NCBI GenBank assembly: GCA_003242685.1
Contig: QGVD01000079.1
Location: forward strand, 1-14,848
Direction: 5' to 3'
DNA: 14,848 nt
Source of the DNA: Pseudomonadota bacterium
GTDB taxonomy: Bacteria; Pseudomonadota; Gammaproteobacteria; Steroidobacterales; Steroidobacteraceae
Below, in pieces: positions 1 to 6,232 of the stretch (its first letter is position 1; every line of letters begins with the position of its first letter). The position numbers and the translations under genes are program-made. The notes beneath the pieces were generated by a model, which was not told the origin of the DNA, ran no database searches, and saw only the letters and a list, made by a program, of their open reading frames with translations.

Positions 1-59
1 CTTTCGTGGGAAGGTGAAAATTTTTAAAAAGACAAAACCCGCTTGCGGGGAACCCGCCC
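1..59. other. Degraded sequence at left edge, probable low-quality consensus
   Basis: This stretch is unusually rich in homopolymer runs and poorer in GC than the rest of the window. Read in the kynU frame from base 36 it gives N-P-L-A-G-N-P-P-L-M-M, which lines up with the conserved kynureninase segment N-x-L-T-V-N-L-H-L-x-M. Each mismatch is explained by a single-base change, and in three codons (ggg, ccg, ccc) the changed base equals its neighbour. This suggests a read-end or consensus error, not a real gene boundary. The family comparison is from memory, not an alignment. Confidence 0.5.
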
Positions 60-62
60 CTG

Positions 63-1007
63 ATGATGGCGACGTTCTTCCGGCCCTCCCGCTCGCGCAC
101 GAAGATCCTGATCGAGGCGGGTGCTTTCGCGTCCGACCGGCACGCCGTCGTCGCGCAGCTCACCTGGCACGGCCTCGATCCCGCGACGCATCTCATCGAG
201 CTCGCGCCGGAAGCGGGAGCGGATCTCGTTCACATCGACGCGATCAGGGACTGCCTGCGCGAGCGCGGCAGCGAGATCGCGCTCGTGCTGTGGCCGGGCA
301 TTCAGTTCCGCACCGGGCAGGCCTTCGATCTCGCGGCGATCGCACAGGCGGCGCGTGCGGCAGGCTGTCGCGTCGGCTTCGATCTCGCGCACGCGATCGG
401 CAATCTCGAGCTCGCGCTGCACGACTCCGAGGCGGATTTCGCCGTCTGGTGCAGTTACAAGTATCTGAACGCAGGGCCTGGAGCCATCGGCGGCTGTTTC
501 GTGCACGAGCGCCATGCGGACGATGCTTCCCTGCCCCGGCTCGCCGGGTGGTGGGGTCACGAGCTCTCCACGCGCTTCGCGATGCGGCCCGGATTCCGAC
601 CTGCGCACGGCGCGGCGGGCTGGGCCGTGAGCAATCCGCCCATCTTCGCCGCGACGCCCCTTCTCGCCTCGCTGGAGCTCTTCGACGAGGCCGGCATCGA
701 GCGGCTGCGTGCGAAGTCCGTGCAGCTCACGGGCTTTCTGGAGTTCCTCATCGAGCGGCTGGCGCCGCAGGTGCAGATCGTCACACCGCGCGCTCCGGCC
801 GAACGCGGCTGTCAGCTCTCGCTGCGCATTCCCGGAGGCGCTGCGCGCGGGCGACGCGTGTTCGAGTGGCTCGGCGCACACGGCGCGATCTGCGATTGGC
901 GCGAGCCCGACATCCTGCGCGTCGCGCCCGCTCCGCTCTACAACTCCTTCGAGGACGTCTTCCGCTTCGGCGAGCTCTTCGCGCGGGCGCTCGAGGCGAA
1001 TCCATGA
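63..1007 (+). CDS. kynU: Kynureninase, 5'-truncated (N-terminus missing)
   Basis: PLP enzyme that cleaves L-kynurenine or 3-hydroxykynurenine to (3-hydroxy)anthranilate and alanine in tryptophan catabolism or de novo NAD synthesis. The visible part is 314 residues; the family is usually about 410-420, so roughly 100 N-terminal residues are missing. The ATG at 63 is only the first in-frame Met, inside the conserved LMM-FFRPS stretch, and is not the true start. Seen: FDLAHAIGN (cofactor-binding Asp-His region), SYKYLNAGPG with the expected Schiff-base lysine at residue 133 of this fragment (codon 459-461), GWWGHE, the SNPPI motif, RGCQLS and the C-terminal RVAP-PLYNSF. In frame, homology to the family continues back to about base 36 but is degraded, and there is a TGA at 15-17. 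The stop overlaps the kmo start by 4 bases (ATGA), so the two genes are translationally coupled. Family assignment is firm; the 5' end is a sequence-edge problem. Confidence 0.93.
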   Translation: MMATFFRPSRSRTKILIEAGAFASDRHAVVAQLTWHGLDPATHLIELAPEAGADLVHIDAIRDCLRERGSEIALVLWPGIQFRTGQAFDLAAIAQAARAAGCRVGFDLAHAIGNLELALHDSEADFAVWCSYKYLNAGPGAIGGCFVHERHADDASLPRLAGWWGHELSTRFAMRPGFRPAHGAAGWAVSNPPIFAATPLLASLELFDEAGIERLRAKSVQLTGFLEFLIERLAPQVQIVTPRAPAERGCQLSLRIPGGAARGRRVFEWLGAHGAICDWREPDILRVAPAPLYNSFEDVFRFGELFARALEANP

Positions 1008-2368
1008 GCGGAATTCCGGCTCAACGCGTCAATATCGTAGGTGCCGGTCTCGCCGGCGCGCTCCTCGCCGTGCTGCTCGCGCGGCGCGGTTTCGAGGTGA
1101 CGCTCTACGAGCGGCGTCCCGATCCGCGCTCCGGTCGCGTGGAGCGAGGCCGCTCGATCAATCTGGCCCTCGCCGCGCGCGGCATCCGCGCGCTCGAGCG
1201 GGCGGGTCTCATGGATCGCGTGCGCCCGCTGCTCATCCCCATGCGCGGCCGGATGGTGCACGAGATCACCGGCACGCCGAAGCTGGTCCCCTACGGTCAG
1301 CGGCCGGAGGAAGTCATCCACTCGGTGGGCCGCGCGGCGCTCAACCTGTTGCTGATCGAGGAGGTCGCGAAGTATCCGCAGGTGAAGCTCTTCTTCGAGC
1401 ACACCTGCCTCGGCGTGCGGCCGGAGGACGACGTGCTGCAGATACGCGAAGACGCGACCGGTCGCGTCTTCGAGACGGCGCTCACGCCGACGATCGCGAC
1501 GGACGGCGCGGGATCGGCCGTGCGCGCGAGTCTGCGCGCGGCAGGTCTGCTCGAGTCGCGGGAGGAGCCGCTCGGTCACGACTACAAGGAGCTCACCATT
1601 CCGCCCGTGAACGGCCGGCACGCGCTCGATCCGAACGCGCTGCACGTCTGGCCGCGCGGCGGATTCATGCTGATCGCACTGCCGAATACCGACGGCAGCT
1701 TCACCGCGACGCTGTTCCTCGCGCGCGAGGGAACGCCGAGCTTCGCGGCGCTCCGCTCATCGCAGGACGTCCGCGAGCTCTTCGCAACGCAGTTTCCCGA
1801 CGTCGTGCCGCTGATTCCGGCGCTGCTCGACGAGTTCCGCGATCATCCGCAGGGTCAGCTCGGCACGGTGTACGCGGCGCCGTGGCGCGTCGGCGGCAAG
1901 GTCATCCTGCTCGGCGATGCCGCGCACGCGATCGTGCCCTTCCACGGTCAGGGCATGAACGCGGCGTTCGAGGATTGCCTCGAGCTCGACCTTCTGCTCG
2001 ACCGATGTGAAGACTGGTCGAGCCTCTTCGCCGAGCTCGAGCGGCGGCGCAAACCCAACTCCGATGCGATCGCCCGCATGGCGCTCGAGAACTACGTCGA
2101 GATGCGCGACACGGTGCGCGATCCGCGCTTCCTGCGCCTGAAGGCGCTCTCGCTCGAGCTCGAGCGGCGCCATCCGGACCGCTTCATTCCGCGCTACTCC
2201 ATGGTGATGTTCCACCCGGAGATTCCTTACGCGGAGGCGCTGCGGCGCGGTGCGGTGCAGGAACGGCTCCTCGACGAGATCGACGCGCGTGCGCAGGCTG
2301 CCGGCGGAACGATCGACTACGACGCCGCGGACGCGCTGATTCACGAGCACCTGCCGCCCGTCGGTTGA
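1004..2368 (+). CDS. kmo: Kynurenine 3-monooxygenase (FAD-dependent)
   Basis: Class A flavoprotein hydroxylase, 454 residues (normal for the family), converting L-kynurenine to 3-hydroxykynurenine with NADPH and O2. Seen: the N-terminal Rossmann dinucleotide motif GAGLAG (residues 13-18), the RGRSINLALAARG segment typical of KMO, DGAGSAVR, and the second FAD motif GDAAHA (304-309) followed by PFHGQGMNAAFED. The start is the ATG at 1004, which overlaps the kynU stop and has GAGG at 993-996, seven bases upstream. The reading frame stays open far upstream across kynU, but that extension has no family similarity. The C-terminal part lacks an obvious long hydrophobic anchor, as expected for a bacterial enzyme. 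Together with kynU it would give 3-hydroxyanthranilate. Tryptophan dioxygenase and 3-hydroxyanthranilate dioxygenase are not in the window. Confidence 0.96.
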   Translation: MSGIPAQRVNIVGAGLAGALLAVLLARRGFEVTLYERRPDPRSGRVERGRSINLALAARGIRALERAGLMDRVRPLLIPMRGRMVHEITGTPKLVPYGQRPEEVIHSVGRAALNLLLIEEVAKYPQVKLFFEHTCLGVRPEDDVLQIREDATGRVFETALTPTIATDGAGSAVRASLRAAGLLESREEPLGHDYKELTIPPVNGRHALDPNALHVWPRGGFMLIALPNTDGSFTATLFLAREGTPSFAALRSSQDVRELFATQFPDVVPLIPALLDEFRDHPQGQLGTVYAAPWRVGGKVILLGDAAHAIVPFHGQGMNAAFEDCLELDLLLDRCEDWSSLFAELERRRKPNSDAIARMALENYVEMRDTVRDPRFLRLKALSLELERRHPDRFIPRYSMVMFHPEIPYAEALRRGAVQERLLDEIDARAQAAGGTIDYDAADALIHEHLPPVG

Positions 2369-2452
2369 CGGGCCCGGTAACGGTGCGCGGAACCCGCGGT
2401 GACGTTCGAGGGTTTCCTGACCATGGACGGGAGAATTCACGGAGACACATCC

Positions 2453-2806
2453 ATGCGCACCCTGCTCATCCTCGCGGCCTCGTCACTGCCGCTTGCCGCC
2501 TGGTCCCAGCAGCCCGCCGCACCGGCAGGCGGCGCGGTGCAGCTCACCACGGTCGATGCGATTCTCAACAATCCGCAGGACGATCAGATCGTGAGGCTGC
2601 GCGGCCGGATCGTGTCGGCGGTCCGCGGCGACACTTACGTGTTCGCGGACGACAGCGGACAGATCAACATCGAGATCGACGACGACATTCCGCGCGACCG
2701 GATCGCGATCGGCGCCGACGTCGAGATCGTCGGTGAGGTGGACGCAGCGGACGACGACGGCGACGAGGGGCTCGAAGTCGAGGTCGAGCGCATCACGCCG
2801 CTGTGA
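2453..2806 (+). CDS. Exported BOF-family OB-fold protein (YgiW/YdeI-like)
   Basis: 117-residue small protein. Residues 1-18 look like a Sec signal peptide (MRTLLILAASSLPLAAWS, likely cleavage near the Ser-Gln junction), followed by a short Ala/Pro linker. Residues about 31-116 resemble the bacterial OB-fold (BOF) family of E. coli YgiW and YdeI: a 'V-x-L-x-G-x-I-V' first strand, then DTYVFAD-SG-INIEID, then VEI-GEVD and a closing strand. Members are periplasmic and have been linked to stress tolerance; ligand and mechanism are unclear. The ATG at 2453 was chosen over an in-frame ATG at 2399 because it starts the signal peptide and has GGAGA at 2441-2445. An acidic loop (residues 97-106) is prominent. 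The last 14 bases overlap the folA 3' end on the other strand. Confidence 0.85.
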   Translation: MRTLLILAASSLPLAAWSQQPAAPAGGAVQLTTVDAILNNPQDDQIVRLRGRIVSAVRGDTYVFADDSGQINIEIDDDIPRDRIAIGADVEIVGEVDAADDDGDEGLEVEVERITPL

Positions 2807-3317
2807 CGCGCTCGAGCGTGACGAAGGTCATCGCGTAGGGGTGCCGCTCGTCGGCGGGATGCGCGCTGCTTTCGACCTCGCGCCACTCCCGCGGATCGAG
2901 CTCGGGGAAGCGCACGTCGCCCTCGACATGCGCATGGACGCGCGTGAGGTAGATGCGGCTCGCGAGCGGCAGCGTGAGGCGGAACACGGCCTCGCCGCCG
3001 ATGACTGCGAGCTCCGGTGCGCCTGATACGCGTTCCAGCGCCTCCTCGATCGAGCGCACGGCGATGACGCCGGGCGGCGCGCTCCAGGCCGGATCGCGCG
3101 TGAGCACGAGGCTCGTGCGTCCCGGCAGCGGCCTTCCGATCGACTCGTAAGTCCGCCGCCCCATCAGCATCGGCTTGCCCATGGTGAGCGCCTTGAAGCG
3201 CCTGAGATCCGCGGGCAGATGCCAGGGCAGCGCGTTGTCGCGTCCGATGACGCCGTTCTCGGACACTGCGACGACGAGCGAAACGAGCGGTGCTTTCGCG
3301 GTCGATTGCGAGGACAT
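2793..3317 (-). CDS. folA: Dihydrofolate reductase
   Basis: 174-residue enzyme reducing dihydrofolate to tetrahydrofolate with NADPH in the cytoplasm, closing the cycle opened by ThyA. Seen: the N-terminal VAVSENGVIGRDNALPWHLPAD block with the catalytic acid at Asp37 (equivalent to E. coli Asp27), MGRRTYESIGRPLPGR (NADPH phosphate loop), and the IGGEAVF glycine pair near residue 110. The length is close to typical (about 160-175). The ATG at 3317 gives an ~8-residue leader before the first strand. The flavin reductase stop lies 26 bases upstream, and GGAT/GGAG motifs there serve as a weak RBS. It is the last gene of the minus-strand operon and converges with the BOF gene, overlapping it by 14 bases, so no separate terminator is visible. 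Confidence 0.95.
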   Translation of the reverse strand: MSSQSTAKAPLVSLVVAVSENGVIGRDNALPWHLPADLRRFKALTMGKPMLMGRRTYESIGRPLPGRTSLVLTRDPAWSAPPGVIAVRSIEEALERVSGAPELAVIGGEAVFRLTLPLASRIYLTRVHAHVEGDVRFPELDPREWREVESSAHPADERHPYAMTFVTLERVTAA

Positions 3318-3343
3318 CGGAAATCCAGGCTCCGCGAGCGCGC

Positions 3344-3901
3344 TCAGGGACACCCCGCTGCGACGAACTGCGCGAATCCCGCGAGGAACTCCCGCAGCCG
3401 CTCGCGCACGTCCGCGTCGACGAGCGTGCCGTTCGCGTCGAACACTCGATCCGCGTTGGAAACATAGAGCGGCGGGCCGAACCACGGGCGCGTGCGCAGA
3501 GTGCGCAGCACCGGCAGCCAGGCGCGCTGCGACTGGATCGTGCCGAAGCGCCCGGGTGAAGCGCCCATGAGTGCCACGGGTCTGTCCTTGAACACGCGGG
3601 GAACGTCGGACGGCGGACGCGACAGCCAGTCGATGGCGTTCTTGAACACGCCCGGAATCGAGTTGTTGTACTCGGGCGTGACGAGCAGCAGCCCGTCCGA
3701 CGCGGCGATACGGTCCTTGAGCTGCGCGACCGCAGGCGGGATGCCCTGCGCCTCCACGTCGCCATCGTAGAGCGGGATGTCGCGGATCGAGGCGATCTCG
3801 AGCGTTGTGCCCGCCGGCACGAGCGAGGCAGCCGCGCGCAGCAGCGCGGCATTGTACGAGCCGCTGCGCAGGCTTCCCGCGATGCCGATCAGCCTCGTCA
3901 T
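3344..3901 (-). CDS. NADPH-dependent FMN reductase (flavodoxin-like)
   Basis: 185-residue cytoplasmic oxidoreductase of the NADPH-dependent FMN reductase family (ChrR/YieF/azoreductase group). Seen: the FMN phosphate-binding loop GSLRSGSYN (residues 9-17), the flavin-ring loop TPEYNNSIPGVFKNAIDW (75-92) and ALMGASPGRFG (110-120). Such enzymes pass two electrons from NAD(P)H to flavins, quinones, chromate or azo dyes; the physiological substrate cannot be read from sequence. The ATG at 3901 overlaps the SET gene stop by 4 bases (ATGA), with GAGG six bases upstream of the ATG. Its place between folA and thyA could reflect shared NADPH or flavin demand, but simple co-expression is as likely. Confidence 0.88.
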   Translation of the reverse strand: MTRLIGIAGSLRSGSYNAALLRAAASLVPAGTTLEIASIRDIPLYDGDVEAQGIPPAVAQLKDRIAASDGLLLVTPEYNNSIPGVFKNAIDWLSRPPSDVPRVFKDRPVALMGASPGRFGTIQSQRAWLPVLRTLRTRPWFGPPLYVSNADRVFDANGTLVDADVRERLREFLAGFAQFVAAGCP

Positions 3902-4551
3902 CCGCCGCCTCGGCTCCGGCCGCTGCGCGCGGTCTTCGACTTCGATTTCGCACGCTGCTTCACGCGCTTCCTGGCGTCGCGGGCGCGCTGTGAGCGCCGC
4001 TCGGCCGCGCTGCGCTTGCCGCGCGCCGTCGTCTGCTTGCGCCGCGTGGTCCGCTTGCGTCGCGCCGGGCGCTTGGGCGGCCAGAGCATCGTTCCGCGGC
4101 ACTTGGGCGAGCCGCAGCGGCACGCGAAGATCTCGTCGACGTTGGGCGGATCGTCGGGCTCGCGGCCGATCTGATAGTCGTACGTCAGCTCCTCGCCCGG
4201 CTCGATGTCGCGGATCGCGTCGATGAAGACGCGGCGGTTCTCGATCACCGACTCACAGTTCGGGTCGCAGGAGTGATTGAAGAAGCGCGCGTCGTTCCCG
4301 TTCACACCGGCGTCGATCACCGTGCGGCTGTCGACGGTGAAGAGGAAGGTGTGATTGTCGTTCGGGTCCTTGCTCTCGTAGCGACGGTCCGCTTCGGCGT
4401 GCGAGACGCGCTCGCCGAGATACTCGATGATGCGCTCGCCCTTCCTGATCCGGCGCGTGGCGAACGCGCCGAGACCGTGCACTTTCGATTTCCTGACCAC
4501 GAATGGTTGCGCGGTGCTTCGCGCCCGCGATGCGGTTCTCGCCGTCGCCAT
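3898..4551 (-). CDS. SET-domain protein-lysine methyltransferase with H1-like basic tail
   Basis: 217 residues in three parts. Residues 1-15 are a short basic leader. Residues 16-157 are a compact SET domain: KVHGLGAFA (SAM-binding G-x-G), RFFNHSCDPNC (90-99, SAM/pseudoknot motif) and GEELTYDYQ (119-127, catalytic Tyr). It is followed by a post-SET CRCGSPKC (C144, C146, C151). With Cys95 these match the four-cysteine zinc site of Suv39/DIM-5-type enzymes. Residues 158-217 are almost entirely Lys, Arg, Ala, Ser and Thr; I count 27 basic and 2 acidic residues from 160 on, like a histone-H1 or AlgP-type tail. The family transfers methyl from SAM to protein lysines; the substrate here is unknown. 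The ATG at 4551 lies two bases after the thyA stop and 217 codons before a stop that overlaps the flavin reductase start, so it sits in the middle of a tight operon. Confidence 0.9.
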   Translation of the reverse strand: MATARTASRARSTAQPFVVRKSKVHGLGAFATRRIRKGERIIEYLGERVSHAEADRRYESKDPNDNHTFLFTVDSRTVIDAGVNGNDARFFNHSCDPNCESVIENRRVFIDAIRDIEPGEELTYDYQIGREPDDPPNVDEIFACRCGSPKCRGTMLWPPKRPARRKRTTRRKQTTARGKRSAAERRSQRARDARKRVKQRAKSKSKTARSGRSRGGG

Positions 4552-4553
4552 GG

Positions 4554-5348
4554 TCAGACCGCCACCGGGGCCTTGATGGCCGGATGATGCTGGTAGTTCA
4601 CGAACTCGAAGTCCTCGTACGTGTAGTCGAAGATGCTCGGCGGCCGGCGGCGCAGCCTGAGTCGCGGCAGCGGGAACGGCGTCCGCGAGAGCTGCTCGTC
4701 GGCCTGCGCGAGATGGTTGAGATACAGATGGCAGTCGCCGCCCGTCCAGATGAACTCTCCGGGCTCCAGATCGCACTGCTGGGCGAGCATGTGCGTGAGG
4801 AGCGCATAGGAGGCGATGTTGAACGGCACGCCGAGGAAGACGTCGGCGCTGCGCTGATAGAGCTGACAGGAGAGCCGCCGCTCGGCCACGTAGAACTGGA
4901 ACAGGGTGTGGCACGGCATCAGCGCCATGCGCTCGAGCTCGCCGACGTTCCAGGCGCTCACGATGATGCGGCGTGAATCCGGGTCGTTCCGGAGCTGCTC
5001 CACGACGCGCGCGATCTGGTCGATCTTCCGCCCGTCAGGAGCCTCCCATGCGCGCCACTGCCGGCCGTACACGGGTCCGAGCTCGCCGTTCTCGTCCGCC
5101 CACTCGTCCCAGATGGTGACGCCGTTCCCGCGCAGCCAGGCGATGTTCGTCTCGCCGCGCAGGAACCACAGCAGCTCGTAGATCACCGAGCGCAGGTGGA
5201 TCTTCTTGGTGGTGACGAGCGGGAAACCTTCCGCGAGCGGAAAGCGCATCTGGTAGCCGAACACGGACAGCGTACCGGTGCCCGTGCGGTCGTGCTTGCG
5301 CGTACCGTTCTCGCGCACGTGGCGCAGCAGATCGAGATACTGCTTCAT
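4554..5348 (-). CDS. thyA: Thymidylate synthase
   Basis: 264 residues, the same length as E. coli ThyA and colinear with it throughout. Converts dUMP and 5,10-methylene-THF to dTMP and dihydrofolate. Seen: DRTGTGTLSVFG (folate/phosphate region), RWSLRxLE-equivalent HLRSVIYELLWFLRGETN, IWDEWADENG-LGPVYG-QWR, DPDSRRIIVSAWN, the catalytic Cys in MPCHTLFQFYV (Cys146), CQLYQRSADVFLGVPFNIASYA and the C-terminal IKAPVAV. Nothing essential is missing. The ATG at 5348 overlaps the lgt stop by 4 bases, and no good Shine-Dalgarno is visible upstream, so expression probably depends on translational coupling to lgt. Confidence 0.98.
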   Translation of the reverse strand: MKQYLDLLRHVRENGTRKHDRTGTGTLSVFGYQMRFPLAEGFPLVTTKKIHLRSVIYELLWFLRGETNIAWLRGNGVTIWDEWADENGELGPVYGRQWRAWEAPDGRKIDQIARVVEQLRNDPDSRRIIVSAWNVGELERMALMPCHTLFQFYVAERRLSCQLYQRSADVFLGVPFNIASYALLTHMLAQQCDLEPGEFIWTGGDCHLYLNHLAQADEQLSRTPFPLPRLRLRRRPPSIFDYTYEDFEFVNYQHHPAIKAPVAV

Positions 5349-6145
5349 CGGGCGACGGCGAAGTTACCTGACGGTGCGCGGCGCCGGTAGGCGATCACGA
5401 GCAGCACGACGCCGGCGATCACCATCGGGAGCGACAGGAGCTGACCCATGGTGAACCAGCCGCCCGCGAGATAGCCGATGTGCTCGTCGGGCAGGCGCAG
5501 GAATTCGATGAGGAAACGCACCGTACCGTAGAACACGAGGAACAGCCCCGACGGGGCCAGCCGCGGCCGCGGCCGCGACGTGAACCACCAGATCACGGCG
5601 AAGAGCACTATCCCTTCGAGGAAGGCTTCGTAGAGCTGCGTGGCGTGCCGCACCTCGCCGTTCACGCTGAAACCCCACGGCACGTCCGTGGGCTTGCCCC
5701 ACAGCTCGCCGTTGATGAAGTTGCCGATGCGCCCGGCGAAGAGCCCTATCGCCGGCAGCGGCACGCTGAAGTCGTACACGTCCGCGACGTTGCGCCCGCG
5801 CCGCTTCGCGAACAGGGTCATGGCGGCGATCACGCCCAGCATGCCGCCGTGGAAGGACATGCCGCCTTCCCAGATCCTGAACGGATAGAGCGCATCGTCC
5901 ATCCAGAACCCGAGGCCGTAGAACAGCACGTAGCCGAGGCGGCCGCCGAGGATGACCCCCACCATGCCGTAGAAGACGAGATCGTCCACGTCGTTCGCGG
6001 TCCAGGTGGAGCCCGGCCGGCGCGCGCGCAGCCGTGCGAGCCACCAGGCCGCAGCGAAGCCGACCAGGTACATGAGCCCGTACCAGTGCACCCGCAGCGG
6101 GCCGAGCTCGAATGCGACGGGGTCGAAGCCGGGGTACTGGAGCAT
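5345..6145 (-). CDS. lgt: Prolipoprotein diacylglyceryl transferase
   Basis: 266-residue polytopic inner-membrane enzyme that transfers diacylglycerol from phosphatidylglycerol to the lipobox cysteine of prolipoproteins. Seen: WYGLMYLVGF in the first helix (21-30), GGMSFHGG with the essential-type His99, the Lgt signature GRIGNFINGELWG (138-150) with Arg139, and Arg210 in a late conserved helix. There are about seven hydrophobic segments and a basic C-terminus. The start was chosen at ATG 6145 (MLQYPGFDPVAF), where family similarity begins; an in-frame ATG at 6202 would add 19 polar residues. There is no strong Shine-Dalgarno. The gene is followed directly by thyA, an arrangement also seen in Xanthomonas-like genomes. 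Confidence 0.97.
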   Translation of the reverse strand: MLQYPGFDPVAFELGPLRVHWYGLMYLVGFAAAWWLARLRARRPGSTWTANDVDDLVFYGMVGVILGGRLGYVLFYGLGFWMDDALYPFRIWEGGMSFHGGMLGVIAAMTLFAKRRGRNVADVYDFSVPLPAIGLFAGRIGNFINGELWGKPTDVPWGFSVNGEVRHATQLYEAFLEGIVLFAVIWWFTSRPRPRLAPSGLFLVFYGTVRFLIEFLRLPDEHIGYLAGGWFTMGQLLSLPMVIAGVVLLVIAYRRRAPSGNFAVAR

Positions 6146-6185
6146 GGTCGCGAAGTGTAGCCGGTTTTCGAGTCCGACCTCTCGC

Positions 6186-6199
6186 CCTCGAGCTCGAGG
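6186..6199. repeat. 14-bp perfect palindrome between rlmI and lgt
   Basis: CCTCGAGCTCGAGG is self-complementary over 14 bases. It lies in the 87-bp gap between the rlmI stop and the lgt start. A second, weaker inverted repeat (GGCCCG at 6209-6214 with CGGGCC at 6226-6231) sits between it and rlmI. They could form a small attenuating hairpin or an operator, or be chance in GC-rich DNA. Confidence 0.35.
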
Positions 6200-6232
6200 C
6201 ACGCGGAAGGCCCGGCGACGGCGTGCGGGCCG

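Noticed and set aside
14..1003. In-frame open extension of kmo back across kynU, suggesting a 784-residue fusion protein
   Set aside because: The N-terminal half is Arg/Ala/Ser-rich out-of-frame translation of kynU with no family similarity; kmo begins at the ATGA overlap with a GAGG upstream.
2365..2393. TTGACG at 2365-2370 as a -35 box for the BOF gene
   Set aside because: No -10-like sequence at 16-18 bases downstream; the match overlaps the kmo stop codon and is probably chance.
2369..2452. CGCGG-AAC-CCGCG (2386-2398) as a kmo terminator
   Set aside because: Only 5 bp of stem with a 3-base loop and no T-run; common by chance at this GC content.
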